From: Chloroflexota bacterium
GTDB taxonomy: Bacteria > Chloroflexota > Anaerolineae > Anaerolineales > Villigracilaceae
DNA: 64,000 bases
Direction of reading: 5' to 3'
Assembly (NCBI GenBank): GCA_021787595.1
Contig: JAJYLQ010000008.1
Location: forward strand, 84,395 to 148,394
Part shown: piece after piece, positions 34,197 to 43,248 of the stretch
How positions within the stretch are numbered: position 1 is the first letter of the stretch
Layout: every line of letters starts with the position of its first letter
The notes under the pieces: model-generated
The model's input: only the letters and a program-made list of their open reading frames with translations
What the model was told of the DNA's origin: nothing
The model's database searches: none
Position numbers and translations under genes: made by a program

Positions 34197-34202
34197 TATA
34201 AT
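34163..34202 (+). promoter_or_regulatory. mutS2 promoter with adjoining palindrome
   Basis: TATAAT at 34197-34202 is nine bases before ATG 34212, so the mRNA would have almost no leader, and no Shine-Dalgarno sequence is present. A perfect palindrome CTTGTGCC-T-GGCACAAG (34163-34179) covers the expected -35 position and could be an operator. Confidence 0.45.
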
Positions 34203-34211
34203 TCTTTCGCA

Positions 34212-36659
34212 ATGGATTCCAGGACTCTGCGTGTTCTCGAGTACGACAAGATCCTCGCCCAGCTGGCGGGCTTTTGTGATTTCTCCGCTTCGGCGAATTT
34301 GGGGCGCGCGCTCCAGCCTTCCAACCATTTTGATGAAGTGACGCGTCTGCTTGCCGAGACGACCGAAGCGCGCTATCTGCTTTCGACTCATGACCTGACC
34401 ATCGGCGGCTCGCACGACATCCGCGCCTCCGCCGACCTCGCGGCGCGCGGCGGCGTGATTGACCCGCAACAAATGCTTGAGATCAAATCCACGCTGATGG
34501 CCTGCCGCGACTTAAAGAAATCTCTCGCACATTCCGCAGAAAAAACCCCTCGCCTCGCGCAGATCGCGGTTGGACTCCCTGAATCATTCGGTATCGTTGA
34601 TGCGATCACGCGCGTGCTGTCGGAACGCGGTGAAGTCTTGGATTCAGCTTCGGATAAATTAGCAAGCATTCGCCGCGAGGTGCGTGTGGCGCGTGACCGT
34701 CTGATGTCGCGTCTGCAAAAATATTTAACGGAGTCCGCTTCCAAGTTGCAGGAGCCGATCATCACCCAACGCGATGGACGCTATGTGATTCCATTGCGTG
34801 CTGAATTCAAAAGCAGTATTAAAGCTATTGTCCACGATCAATCGTCATCCGGTGCAACATTGTTCGTTGAACCACTGCCGGTCGTCGAACTCAACAATCA
34901 AGTCCGTGAGCTTGAACTTGCCGAACGCGATGAAGAGCGAAGAATTCTTGCTGAACTCTCTGGTCTCATCGGCGCGCACGCGGTCGAACTCAAATATGGA
35001 ATCGAAAATCTTGCCATCCTTGATCTTGCATTTGCAAAGGCAAAATACGCGGAAGAGATTCATGCGAGTGAACCAGTGATGCACAAGATGGATCATGGAT
35101 CATGGTTAATGGATCATGGCAAAACCATTAACCATGATCCATTAACCATCATCTTGCTTCACTCCCGCCACCCACTGCTCGATCCAAATACTGTGGTGCC
35201 AATTGATATCAATCCAAGAGAAGGAACGCGCGCCCTCGTCATCACCGGCCCGAACACCGGCGGCAAAACGGTTTCGCTCAAAACCGTCGGTTTGCTGGCG
35301 CTCATGGCTCAAAGCGGATTGCACATCCCGGCGCAAAGCGGCTCGGAACTCCCATGCTTCCATGATGTCTTCGCCGATATTGGCGACGAACAATCCATCG
35401 AGCAATCGCTCAGCACGTTTTCATCGCACATCACCAATATCATCCACATCTTGAAGAAAGCCGATGAGCGTTGCCTTGTCATCCTCGATGAACTCGGCGC
35501 CGGCACGGATCCGCAGGAAGGCGCGGCGCTGGCGCGCGCTATATTGAGGCATCTCATCGAACGCGGCATCACGACGTTCGTTGCGACGCATTATCCTGAA
35601 CTCAAAACGTTCGCGCATTCGACCGAAGGCGTGGTCAATGCTTCGCTTGAATTCGATGTTCAGACTCTACGCCCGACCTATCATTTGACCATCGGATTGC
35701 CGGGACGATCCAATGCATTAGCCATCGCTCAGCGCCTCGGCCTGGACCCGCAGCTGGTCGCCGCGGCAAAGAGCGAGATCAACCCCGACGATCTGCGCGC
35801 CGACAAACTGCTCGACGATATCCGCAAGGAACGCAATCGCACTTCGCGCGAAAGGGAAAAATTGGAGAAAGCCCGCGCCAGACTCGAAGAACAGACTCGC
35901 AGTCTCGAAAAACGATTGGACAAAATCGAGGACGAGCGCCGCGAGGTTTTAGCCAAAGCGCGCGCCGAAGGCGAACTCGAAGTCGCGGTGCTGAAACAAA
36001 ACATCGAGTCACTGAAACAACAATTGAAGAAAGCGCGCCAGCCGTTACAGGCCATCAAAGAGTTGGAAGAAAAAGTCGAGGCGATTGAAGAGAAAACGCA
36101 GATGCCAATTGAAAGACAGTTGACGGTGGACGGTGGACGGTCTACGGTCTATGGTCAACCGTCTTTAAAGTTGGGCGAGCGAGTCATCGTCGCCTCGCTA
36201 AAATCAGAGGGCATCGTGACCGCTTTGAGCGAGTCCGAGGCGGAGGTTCAGATTGGCACGTTACGCGTCAGGGCGAAGTTCAATGATTTGGAGAGAAAGG
36301 CCAGTGGTCAGTCATCAGTCAGCAGCGATCAGTTATCGGTCAGCAGTGATCAGTCACGCATCACGCATCACTCGTCACTTGCTACTCGTCACACGTCGCC
36401 GGCAACTTCCCCCGGCATGGAAATCAGCCTGCGCGGCAAATTGGTCGAAGACGGACTCGACGAGCTGGACAAATATCTGGAGAAAGCCTATTCAGCAGGG
36501 TTGCCGTTCGTCCGCATCGTGCATGGCAAAGGGACGGGCAAGATGCGCGAAGCGGTGCGATCTGCGTTGAAAGACAGCCCGTACGTCAAATCATTCGAAG
36601 AGGCGCATGAGAGCGAGGGCGGTGCAGGTGTGACGATTGCAAAGCTCGAAAAGGGTTAG
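34212..36659 (+). CDS. mutS2: Endonuclease MutS2 with in-frame repeat insertions
   Basis: 815 residues, slightly longer than the usual about 780. The Walker A ITGPNTGGKTVSLKT is near residues 342-356, then DIGDEQSIEQSLSTFSSH, Walker B VILDELGAGTDPQEGAAL and THYPELK. A long coiled coil (about 540-620) follows, and the C-terminal Smr nuclease domain (EISLRGKLVEDGL, RIVHGKGTGKMREAV) is complete. MutS2 processes recombination intermediates and rescues collided ribosomes in some bacteria. Three low-complexity insertions at about residues 291-314, 632-653 and 696-735 are encoded by DNA repeats. Confidence 0.92.
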   Translation: MDSRTLRVLEYDKILAQLAGFCDFSASANLGRALQPSNHFDEVTRLLAETTEARYLLSTHDLTIGGSHDIRASADLAARGGVIDPQQMLEIKSTLMACRDLKKSLAHSAEKTPRLAQIAVGLPESFGIVDAITRVLSERGEVLDSASDKLASIRREVRVARDRLMSRLQKYLTESASKLQEPIITQRDGRYVIPLRAEFKSSIKAIVHDQSSSGATLFVEPLPVVELNNQVRELELAERDEERRILAELSGLIGAHAVELKYGIENLAILDLAFAKAKYAEEIHASEPVMHKMDHGSWLMDHGKTINHDPLTIILLHSRHPLLDPNTVVPIDINPREGTRALVITGPNTGGKTVSLKTVGLLALMAQSGLHIPAQSGSELPCFHDVFADIGDEQSIEQSLSTFSSHITNIIHILKKADERCLVILDELGAGTDPQEGAALARAILRHLIERGITTFVATHYPELKTFAHSTEGVVNASLEFDVQTLRPTYHLTIGLPGRSNALAIAQRLGLDPQLVAAAKSEINPDDLRADKLLDDIRKERNRTSREREKLEKARARLEEQTRSLEKRLDKIEDERREVLAKARAEGELEVAVLKQNIESLKQQLKKARQPLQAIKELEEKVEAIEEKTQMPIERQLTVDGGRSTVYGQPSLKLGERVIVASLKSEGIVTALSESEAEVQIGTLRVRAKFNDLERKASGQSSVSSDQLSVSSDQSRITHHSSLATRHTSPATSPGMEISLRGKLVEDGLDELDKYLEKAYSAGLPFVRIVHGKGTGKMREAVRSALKDSPYVKSFEEAHESEGGAGVTIAKLEKG
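35085..35155. repeat. In-frame palindromic insertion 1 in mutS2
   Basis: GGATCATGGTTAATGG (35097-35112) and CCATTAACCATGATCC (35125-35140) form a perfect 16-bp stem with a 12-base loop, flanked by AAGATG and CATCTT. It encodes MDHGSWLMDHGKTINHDPLT. Confidence 0.85.
36106..36168. repeat. In-frame GACGGTGGACGGT repeat (insertion 2) in mutS2
   Basis: Short tandem-like units of GACGGTGGACGGT, GGTCTACGGTC and TATGGTCAACCG. They encode RQLTVDGGRSTVYGQPS between the coiled coil and the Smr linker. Confidence 0.7.
36298..36415. repeat. In-frame CAGTCAGCAGTGATCAG / CACGCATCACG repeat (insertion 3) in mutS2
   Basis: Two adjoining simple repeats, one built of GTCAGT/GATCAGT words, the next of ATCACGC and CGTCAC words. 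They encode a Ser/Gln and then His/Thr/Ser-rich linker just before the Smr domain. Confidence 0.75.
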
Positions 36660-36810
36660 AAACAAACAGGATGCCTGAATGCAAGGCGAGGGAATCCAGG
36701 CCGGGCGGCGGTAAAGAAGCCCCATGGCATTGCTCCGCGAACATCATATCAACCGCGAAGATTTGTGGCGCGATATGTATATCGCTTTTGGCTGTGGAAT
36801 GAATTCCGCG

Positions 36811-38457
36811 CTACGCTTTCACCAGACTGAATTTTTCCTTTCCGGCGCGGTAATTGCCGTTGTGTTTGAGCACCTGTTCCACCAAATCTTCAGGAATGTC
36901 CACAAACGTAAATTTTTCTTCGATGTGAATCTTTCCGATCACGTGGCCGGGGATGTTCGCATGAAACGCAATCGTGCCGACGATGTCGTTCGGGCGGATG
37001 CCGTTGGCTTTGCCTTTGCTGATCTTCAAGCGGATCATTCCTTCTTCGTGCGAAACGCGGCGGGACTTCCCAAAGTCACGTTTGCCTGACCCGCGCGGAT
37101 TGCGCTCGAAATCTTTCCCCGACTTGTGGGCGGCTTCCGCTTTGACGTCTGCGATCTCGGCGATGGGGCGCTGCTTCTCATCCGCGCGCGCGATCTTGAG
37201 CGCCGCGGCAGCGATGTTCAACGGATCATGCCCGGCATCAATGAGTTGCTGAACCATTTCAAGTTCGCGCTTGTAACGTCCGCGTCCCAGCCAGATTTTC
37301 ATGTTCTCGACCACCTGCGCTTCGCGGTGACGAGTGATATCTTCGATGGTCGGAAGCTCCATCTTCGCGATGTTTTGCTTGGTCAGCGCTTCCACTTCAC
37401 GCAGACGGCGTTTCTCGCGCGGCGAAATCAATGTGATGGCGATGCCAGCTTTGCCTGCGCGTCCGGTTCGTCCAACGCGATGGACATACACTTCAGCATC
37501 ATCAGGCAGATGATAGTTGAACACATGAGAGATATCTTCGATATCGAGTCCGCGCGCGGCGACATCGGTCGCGACCAGCACCTTGAGTTGGTTCGCTCTG
37601 AATCGCCCGAGGACGCGTTCGCGCGCCTGCTGATCCAAATCTCCGTGGATGGCTTCGGCAGGAATGCCGCGCACGACGAGTTCGTTTGCGAGTTGACTCG
37701 TCTCTGCGCGCGTGCGGGCGAAGATCAGTGCGCTGTGGATGGGTTCGATCTCGAAGAGACGCGTCAGCGCGTTGGTCTTGTCATTTTCGTGGACGAGGTA
37801 ATAGCGTTGTTCGGTTGTGGTCAGGGTGAGCGTGTCTCGTTTAATGGTGACCGCTTGCGGGTCGCGCATGAAGCGGCTGGCGAGGGAGCGGATCCGCTGT
37901 GGCAATGTCGCGCTGAATAACGCCGTTTGCCGTTCGACGGGCGTCTCGCTCAAAATCTTTTCTACATCTTCAATGAAGCCCATGTTGAGCATCTCATCGG
38001 CTTCATCCAATACAACCGTGTGGACGTGTTTGATGTTTAGCGCGTTTCGTTCAATCAAATCCAGCAAACGTCCCGGCGTGCCAACGACAATATCCACGCC
38101 GCGATTGAGACTTGAAATTTGCGGGCCGTACGGTTGCCCGCCGTAGACGGCAAGCACGCGCACGTTGAGATGCTTTCCATATTCAGTGATGGAATCAGCA
38201 ACTTGCAATGCAAGTTCACGCGTCGGTGCGAGGATCAGGCTTTGCACGTGACGTTCGTGTGTGAAGTTGTTGAGAATGGGGAGGGCGAACGCGGCGGTCT
38301 TGCCTGTGCCGGTTTGCGCCTGTCCGATCACGTCCGCACCGGTGAGCATGAGCGGAATCATGCCCGCTTGAATCGGCGTTGGCTCGGTGTAGCCAAGTTC
38401 GGTAATGGCCTGCATCAACTCGGGACGCAGGTTGAGAGAAGTAAATTCGGTTGTCAT
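36811..38457 (-). CDS. DEAD-box RNA helicase
   Basis: 548 residues. The Q motif (PTPIQAGMIPL), motif I AQTGTGKT, Ia PTRELALQ, Ib TPGRLLD, motif II VLDEADEM, III LFSATLP, and VI HRVGRTGRAG are all present. After a helical part, the C-terminal 75 residues (RLKISKGKANGIRPNDIVGT, NIPGHVIGKIHIEEKFTFVD) are a DbpA-type RNA-binding domain, so it is closest to CshA/DeaD-type helicases that remodel rRNA or mRNA. It is convergent with mutS2. The 151-base gap between them holds no gene. Confidence 0.92.
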   Translation of the reverse strand: MTTEFTSLNLRPELMQAITELGYTEPTPIQAGMIPLMLTGADVIGQAQTGTGKTAAFALPILNNFTHERHVQSLILAPTRELALQVADSITEYGKHLNVRVLAVYGGQPYGPQISSLNRGVDIVVGTPGRLLDLIERNALNIKHVHTVVLDEADEMLNMGFIEDVEKILSETPVERQTALFSATLPQRIRSLASRFMRDPQAVTIKRDTLTLTTTEQRYYLVHENDKTNALTRLFEIEPIHSALIFARTRAETSQLANELVVRGIPAEAIHGDLDQQARERVLGRFRANQLKVLVATDVAARGLDIEDISHVFNYHLPDDAEVYVHRVGRTGRAGKAGIAITLISPREKRRLREVEALTKQNIAKMELPTIEDITRHREAQVVENMKIWLGRGRYKRELEMVQQLIDAGHDPLNIAAAALKIARADEKQRPIAEIADVKAEAAHKSGKDFERNPRGSGKRDFGKSRRVSHEEGMIRLKISKGKANGIRPNDIVGTIAFHANIPGHVIGKIHIEEKFTFVDIPEDLVEQVLKHNGNYRAGKEKFSLVKA

Positions 38458-38808
38458 CCTATCCTTTTATTTCTGTCATTGCGAGCGGGCGAAGCGAGTG
38501 TGGCAATCTCCGATATAAGGAGATTGCTTCGGGCAAAGTACGCCCTCGCAATGACACATAGATTGTTCTGATGACTCCGCCTAACTTCCTTCTTGCCAAC
38601 CAAAGTTTATCTTTGCAGATAAACCCGCCCAACAAAAAAGCCCGACAAATTGCGTCGGGACTTTATTCAGAGTGATCAAAACAATTTCCCAGAACACGGG
38701 CTCTTTTTCAAGAACGGATGGAGTTTACCACAATTATTCGGAACTCGGGGCGAAAATCGAAATCAGGTTGAGTGCTAAAATAAACCATCTTGCCCGGAGG
38801 AAACCATC
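38458..38808. other. Intergenic stretch with repeats and hairpins
   Basis: 351 bases between divergent genes. It contains the CATTGCGAG palindromic repeat (38474-38556), a perfect hairpin GTTTATCT-TTGC-AGATAAAC (38608-38627), and a terminator-like CCCGAC...GTCGGG hairpin with A- and T-rich flanks (38638-38664). The AAAAT -10-like element and GGAGG site of the carboxypeptidase gene lie at its end. Confidence 0.6.
38474..38556. repeat. CATTGCGAG palindromic repeat, copy A
   Basis: TGTCATTGCGAG at one end and CTCGCAATGACA at the other, with inner arms GCAATCTCC and GGAGATTGC. It can fold into one long interrupted hairpin. Related copies lie at 43011-43149 and 50989-51091. Confidence 0.8.
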
Positions 38809-40482
38809 ATGCCCAGACCCCGCTTCAATAAATTCCATCGCTACGACGAACTCACAAAACTTTTGAAAGCCTATGCAAAGGAATATCCAAAGCTTTTCAA
38901 ACTGGAAAGCATTGGCAAAAGCCACGAGGGCCGCGATGTTTGGCTGATCACCGCGACCAACTTCAAGTCCGGGGAGGATGCGGACAAACCTGCTTTTTGG
39001 GTGGATGGCAACATCCACGCGTCGGAGGTCACAGCGTCTGCGGCCTGTTTGTATTTCATCCACACGCTCGCGACGAAATATGGAAAAGATAAACAAGTCA
39101 CAGCCGCGCTCGACACGCGCGCGTTTTATGTCGTTCCGCGCCTCAATCCCGATGGCGCGGAATGGGCGCTGGCCGATAAGCCCAAAGTGATCCGTTCGAG
39201 CACGCGGCCTTATCCGTATGACGAAGAGCCGGTGGACGGATTGCTCGAAGAAGATGTTGACGGCGATGGGCGGATTCTCTTAATGCGCGTGCCCGATCCA
39301 AACGGGGCCTGGAAGCGGCATCCGAAGGAACCCCGTCTTCTCGTCCGACGCGACCCCGCGGAAACCGGCGGCAAATATTATCGCGTGCTGCCTGAAGGTT
39401 TTCTCAAAAATTATGATGGCGCGACGATTGAATTGCGTAGTCCAAAAGAAGGCCTGGATTTGAATCGCAATTTCCCGATTGCGTGGCGGACAGAATCAGA
39501 ACAGCAAGGCGCGGGACCGTATCCATCGAGCGAGCCGGAAGTTCATAACATGATTGATTTCGTTGTCAAACATAAAAACATCACTGGATCGGTTTCGTTC
39601 CACACGTTTGCCGCGACGATCATGCGTCCGTATGATGACCGCTCCGACGATGAATTCCCTGCCGAAGATTTGTGGACGTACAAAAAAATCGGCGATGAAG
39701 GCACGAAGCTGACGGGCTATCCAAATATTTCAGTCTTTCACGATTTCAAATATCATCCCAAGTCTGTGACCACCGGCGCGTCCGACACGTGGATGTACGA
39801 TCATCTTGGCATCTTCGCCTGGACGGTCGAGCTATGGAGTCCGATCGCGCGAGCGGGAATCAAAAATTATAAATACATTGATTGGTTCCGCGAGCATTCG
39901 GTCGCCGATGATTTGAAGATTCTCAAATGGAGCGATACAAAACTCAAGGGCGAAAGTTATGTGGATTGGTATGAGTTCGATCATCCGCAATTGGGCAAAG
40001 TCGAACTGGGCGGCTGGGACTATTTGCACACGTGGACGAATCCGCCCGGCGAATTTTTGGAGAAGGAAATCAAACCATTTCCCGCCTGGTTGATCTGGCA
40101 CGCGTTGATCTCACCGAAGCTGAACCTGCGCGAGCAGCGCGTAACGGATTTGGGCAAGGGCGCATATCGCATCCGAATTGTGGTTGAAAATACGGGCTGG
40201 CTTCCCAGTTATGTCACGAAGAAAGCGCTCGAGAGAAAGACGCGCGGGCTGGTCTGCGAGATCGAATTGCCGAAAGGCGCGAAGCTCGAAATGGGCAAGC
40301 CGCGCGAAGAACCCGGTCAGTTGGAAGGACGCGCATACAAGGGCGCTTTGCTGGATTCCGAGGGCACGCCGGATCGGGTGAAGGTCGAATGGATTGTCCG
40401 CGCGCCGAAAGGCGGGAAGGTAAAAATTGTCGCGCGCCACGAACGCGCTGGAACCGTGAGAACGGAATTGGAATTGAAATGA
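38809..40482 (+). CDS. M14-family zinc carboxypeptidase
   Basis: 557 residues, no obvious signal peptide. The M14 metal site is HASE in DGNIHASEV (about residues 70-73) plus the His in SVSFHTF near 264; the catalytic Glu is in WTVELWS near 340. RLNPDGAEWAL and EGLDLNRNFPIAW are typical substrate-binding stretches. The last 150 residues are beta-rich and may be a separate module. It probably trims peptides from the C-terminus. CCGGAGGAAACC precedes the ATG. Confidence 0.88.
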   Translation: MPRPRFNKFHRYDELTKLLKAYAKEYPKLFKLESIGKSHEGRDVWLITATNFKSGEDADKPAFWVDGNIHASEVTASAACLYFIHTLATKYGKDKQVTAALDTRAFYVVPRLNPDGAEWALADKPKVIRSSTRPYPYDEEPVDGLLEEDVDGDGRILLMRVPDPNGAWKRHPKEPRLLVRRDPAETGGKYYRVLPEGFLKNYDGATIELRSPKEGLDLNRNFPIAWRTESEQQGAGPYPSSEPEVHNMIDFVVKHKNITGSVSFHTFAATIMRPYDDRSDDEFPAEDLWTYKKIGDEGTKLTGYPNISVFHDFKYHPKSVTTGASDTWMYDHLGIFAWTVELWSPIARAGIKNYKYIDWFREHSVADDLKILKWSDTKLKGESYVDWYEFDHPQLGKVELGGWDYLHTWTNPPGEFLEKEIKPFPAWLIWHALISPKLNLREQRVTDLGKGAYRIRIVVENTGWLPSYVTKKALERKTRGLVCEIELPKGAKLEMGKPREEPGQLEGRAYKGALLDSEGTPDRVKVEWIVRAPKGGKVKIVARHERAGTVRTELELK

Positions 40483-40486
40483 ATTT

Positions 40487-40519
40487 GCAGGGGCAAGTCT
40501 CAGACGTGCCCCTGCTTTT
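40487..40519 (+). terminator. Hairpin terminator after the carboxypeptidase gene
   Basis: GCAGGGGCAAGTCT (40487-40500) pairs with CAGACGTGCCCCTGC (40501-40515) with one mismatch, followed by TTTTA. It belongs to the GGGGCAC repeat family. Confidence 0.7.
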
Positions 40520-40641
40520 ATACATTTATCCGCCGTTTGAAATGCAACAGATGTTACAATACCTTCGCCAATGCGGTATCGGGAGCGGCGAACGTAGGGA
40601 CAATTTGGCAAATTGTCCCACAAATGGCGAAAGTATTGATG

Positions 40642-40684
40642 TTAACCTCGTGTTAAAAGGAATCGTGTTTGCCTCGCTTATAAT
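40642..40684 (+). promoter_or_regulatory. Pho-box-like repeats and -10 box of the response regulator gene
   Basis: TTAACCTCGTG (40642-40652) and TTAAAAGGAAT (40653-40663) are 11-base direct repeats in the style of PhoP binding sites, and TATAAT (40679-40684) lies 15 bases after them. AGGTGGAAATAGG precedes ATG 40703. Confidence 0.5.
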
Positions 40685-40702
40685 CGAACAGGTGGAAATA
40701 GG

Positions 40703-41416
40703 ATGATGAGCGAAGTTGTTCTAGTTGTCGAAGACGAACCGTCTTTGCAGGATACGTTGACGTATAACCTGAAAAAGGAGGGTTATGCCGTCGAGGCGGT
40801 CGGCGACGGCCGTTCCGCCCTCGAAGCGGCGCGTCGTTTGAAACCCGATCTGATCGTCCTGGACATCATGCTTCCAAAACTCGATGGCTTCGAGGTGGCC
40901 CGCATTCTCCGCAAAGAAATGACCACTGCTATCCTGATGCTGACCGCCCGCGACGATGAAATTGACCGCGTGGTCGGACTCGAAGTCGGCGCGGACGATT
41001 ACCTGACCAAACCATTTTCCATGCGTGAATTATTGGCACGCGTCAAAGCCCAATTGCGACGGACGCGTATGCTGCGCGAGGAAATGGAGAAGACGAATGC
41101 TTCTGCCCCTCCACATGAAACTCTAACATTCGATAATCTCGTCATCAATCTCACGCGCCGCGAAGTGACGTTGAACGATCAGCCGTTGCAACTCAAGCCG
41201 AAGGAATATGAATTGCTTCTTTTTCTCGCGGAGCATCATGGTCAAATGCTTTCGCGCGAATTCGTCCTCGAACGCGTCTGGGGCTGGGATTTCATCGGCG
41301 ACAGCCGCACGGTGGATGTGCATGTGAGATGGCTTAGGCAAAAAATCGAAGCCGATGCGGCGAAGCCAACGCGAATTATCACTGTGCGCGGCGGCGGATA
41401 TCGGTTCGAAGGTTGA
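40703..41416 (+). CDS. PhoB/PhoP-family response regulator
   Basis: 237 residues. Receiver: acidic pair in VVEDEPS, phospho-acceptor in [12 protein letters not shown], Thr in MLTARD and Lys in TKPFSM. The winged helix has [18 protein letters not shown] and [19 protein letters not shown]. Its neighbour is a PhoR-like kinase, followed by surE and the pst operon, so it very likely senses phosphate limitation. Pho-box-like repeats upstream suggest autoregulation. Confidence 0.9.
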   Translation: MMSEVVLVVEDEPSLQDTLTYNLKKEGYAVEAVGDGRSALEAARRLKPDLIVLDIMLPKLDGFEVARILRKEMTTAILMLTARDDEIDRVVGLEVGADDYLTKPFSMRELLARVKAQLRRTRMLREEMEKTNASAPPHETLTFDNLVINLTRREVTLNDQPLQLKPKEYELLLFLAEHHGQMLSREFVLERVWGWDFIGDSRTVDVHVRWLRQKIEADAAKPTRIITVRGGGYRFEG

Positions 41417-41442
41417 AGGTTTTAGAAGGTATTCTGAAAACA

Positions 41443-41542
41443 GCCACAGATGAACGCGGATAAACGCTGATGGTTGATAAACAAGGTGAGATCACTGGCA
41501 AGTACATCAAAAAATCTGAGTTCATCGGTGTTTATCTGTGGC
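41443..41542. repeat. CCACAGAT inverted repeat between regulator and kinase genes
   Basis: GCCACAGAT at 41443-41451 and ATCTGTGGC at 41534-41542 are perfect arms; the flanks TGAACGCGGATAAACGCTGATG and its counterpart repeat the same words. It fills most of the 169-base gap. Confidence 0.7.
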
Positions 41543-41585
41543 AGATTTGAATTTAAAAACACTCTGTTGAAGGTTGCAGGTTCTG

Positions 41586-42743
41586 ATGTCGCTCGCACTT
41601 GGCATTGTTCTTCTTATCTTTTTTCTTCTCACTTTGTTCTTCGGATGGCGCTATTATGATTCGCGTCAACAACTTGATAAGCAAAACAATCTCGCCAAGA
41701 ATCTCAACCTCCAACTTTCAGCTTTTAACTCCGAACGCGCTCGTCTCGCGGCGGTGCTCGATCAAATGACCGACGGCGTGTTGATGGCTGATTCGCAAGG
41801 CAAGATTATATTTGCAAACCCAGCTTCCAAAAAATTATTTGAGACAACCAATCCGGTTGACCACACCATCGCCGAAGTCGTCCGGCATCATCAATTAGTC
41901 GAGGCGTGGCGGCATTCGCAACAGACCAACGAATTGCAAAGCGAATCCATCGAAATACCGACGCGCCGGCAATTCCTTCAGTTGATCGTCATTCCAGATA
42001 ACAACACAGGCGGAAGCCTTTTGCTTGTTCAAGATTTGACCCGCGTCCACCGCCTCGAAACGGTACGCCGCGATTTTATTTCCAACATCTCACATGAATT
42101 GCGAACGCCTTTGGCATCCCTCAAAGCCTTGACCGAGACTTTGCAGGACGGCGCTCTTTCCGACCCCGAAGCGGGTCCGCGTTTTCTGAATCGGATTGTC
42201 ACCGAAGTGGATGCGCTGACCCAGATGACGCAGGAGTTGCTCGATCTCTCGCGCATCGAATCGGGGCAAGTGGAATTGAACCTCGCTTCGATTTCTCCGA
42301 AGGAATTATTGCTCTCTGCAAGTGATCGCATGAAATTACAAGCCGAACGCGCAAGTTTAAGTTTGCATGTCGAATGTCCCAACGATTTACCGAACGTTCG
42401 TGCGGATCAGGCGCGGCTCGAACAAGTGCTGGTCAACTTGATCCATAACGCGGTCAAGTTCACGCGCCCAGGCGGAGAGATCACCCTTTTAGCGGAGTCC
42501 ATTGACGGCGGAGTCCGATTCGGAGTCAAAGATACGGGGATCGGAATCCCATCCGATGATGTCTCGCGCATCTTCGAACGATTCTATCGCGTCGACAAGT
42601 CGCGCGCCGGGGGCGGAACAGGATTGGGATTATCCATTGCGCGTCACATCGTCGAGGCGCATCGGGGAAAGATTTGGGTGGACAGCCTCGAAGGTCAGGG
42701 AAGCACGTTTTACTTTACGATTCCGAAAAGCCTGCCCTACTAG
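41586..42743 (+). CDS. PhoR-type sensor histidine kinase
   Basis: 385 residues from ATG 41586 (a TTG at 41574 is less likely). One N-terminal membrane helix (LALGIVLLIFFLLTLFF), a PAS domain (about 60-150), the H-box NISHELRTPLASLKAL near residue 167, and an HATPase domain with N-box NLIHNAVKFTRPGG and G-boxes DTGIGIP and GGTGLGLS. PhoR proteins with one helix and a PAS domain sense phosphate through PhoU and the Pst transporter. It follows the response regulator with a repeat in the gap. Confidence 0.9.
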   Translation: MSLALGIVLLIFFLLTLFFGWRYYDSRQQLDKQNNLAKNLNLQLSAFNSERARLAAVLDQMTDGVLMADSQGKIIFANPASKKLFETTNPVDHTIAEVVRHHQLVEAWRHSQQTNELQSESIEIPTRRQFLQLIVIPDNNTGGSLLLVQDLTRVHRLETVRRDFISNISHELRTPLASLKALTETLQDGALSDPEAGPRFLNRIVTEVDALTQMTQELLDLSRIESGQVELNLASISPKELLLSASDRMKLQAERASLSLHVECPNDLPNVRADQARLEQVLVNLIHNAVKFTRPGGEITLLAESIDGGVRFGVKDTGIGIPSDDVSRIFERFYRVDKSRAGGGTGLGLSIARHIVEAHRGKIWVDSLEGQGSTFYFTIPKSLPY

Positions 42744-42839
42744 CGAAGCTGTGTCGAAGGGTTTGAGTTTTCATAATTGTATTGAACTTGTTAGGCCGTT
42801 CTAAAGCACGATCAGAATGATTTGTGCTATCTTAAATGC

Positions 42840-42935
42840 GTGGATGTGTTTCTGGCTTTGAGCGTGATCGCAACGGTGATCGCAAGACAGAAGCGGCGAG
42901 ACTTCGTCCGTCGTCAGCGCGGTGCGGCACGCTGA
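42840..42935 (+). CDS. Possible leaderless small membrane ORF
   Basis: GTG start, 31 codons plus stop: a short hydrophobic stretch (VFLALSVIATVIA) followed by a basic tail (RQKRRDFVRRQRGAAR). A TATCTT at 42828-42833 sits six bases before the GTG, which would make it leaderless. A hairpin with stem GAACCCGG lies 35 bases downstream. It could equally be a non-coding transcript; no family is recognised. Confidence 0.25.
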   Translation: MDVFLALSVIATVIARQKRRDFVRRQRGAAR

Positions 42936-42967
42936 TGATCCACTAGAATCTTTCTCCTCCTTTGCGC

Positions 42968-43000
42968 AGGAACCCGGCCTCCTCCCGGGTTCTTGTGTTT
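42968..43000 (+). terminator. Terminator-like hairpin
   Basis: GAACCCGG (42970-42977) pairs with CCGGGTTC (42985-42992) around a 7-base loop; a TGTGTTT run follows. It probably ends the transcript from the PhoR region or from the small ORF. Confidence 0.6.
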
Positions 43001-43010
43001 AACGTACCAA

Positions 43011-43149
43011 TGTCATTGCGAGCGGCGATTTAGCGCCGCGCCTGCACTGGGTTCTTTCAGTGTGGCAATCTCAGCTCGCTTATTAAACAGGAGATTGCCA
43101 CGTCGCGGAGTTTACACTGAGCGAAGCGAATGTGCTCCTCGCAATGACA
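43011..43149. repeat. CATTGCGAG palindromic repeat, copy B
   Basis: Starts TGTCATTGCGAG and ends CTCGCAATGACA, with inner GGCAATCTC and GGAGATTGCCA arms. Longer than copy A because of extra sequence in the middle. Confidence 0.8.
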
Positions 43150-43167
43150 TCCTTACAAAAAATATAT

Positions 43168-43210
43168 TTACCAAACGTTAACCGCTTCTTAGGTGGATTT
43201 TAAAGAACAG
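43168..43210 (+). promoter_or_regulatory. Pho-box-like repeats before the surE transcript
   Basis: TTACCAAACG, TTAACCGCTTC, TTAGGTGGATT and TTAAAGAACAG follow each other with 10-11 base spacing (43168-43210). They resemble those before the regulator and pstS genes. Confidence 0.45.
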
Positions 43211-43248
43211 GGAATAAGATACATGGGAAAGCAAAGGAGCATGCAAGA

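Larger units (their letters stand above)
42744..43248. other. Intergenic stretch with a possible small transcript and repeat B
   Basis: 505 bases. It holds a possible 31-residue ORF (42840-42935), a terminator-like hairpin (42970-42992), the CATTGCGAG repeat copy B (43011-43149) and the Pho-box-like repeats of the surE transcript (43168-43210). The rest shows nothing else. Confidence 0.6.

Noticed and set aside
36724..37089. Plus-strand frame starting MALLREHHINREDLW between mutS2 and the helicase
   Set aside because: Most of it is antisense to the helicase C-terminal domain; the first 30 codons have no start site or family match.
38768..38781. GAGTGCTAA-like half of a CIRCE (HrcA) operator before the carboxypeptidase gene
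   Set aside because: The matching TTAGCACTC half at the right distance upstream is missing, so it is not a CIRCE element.
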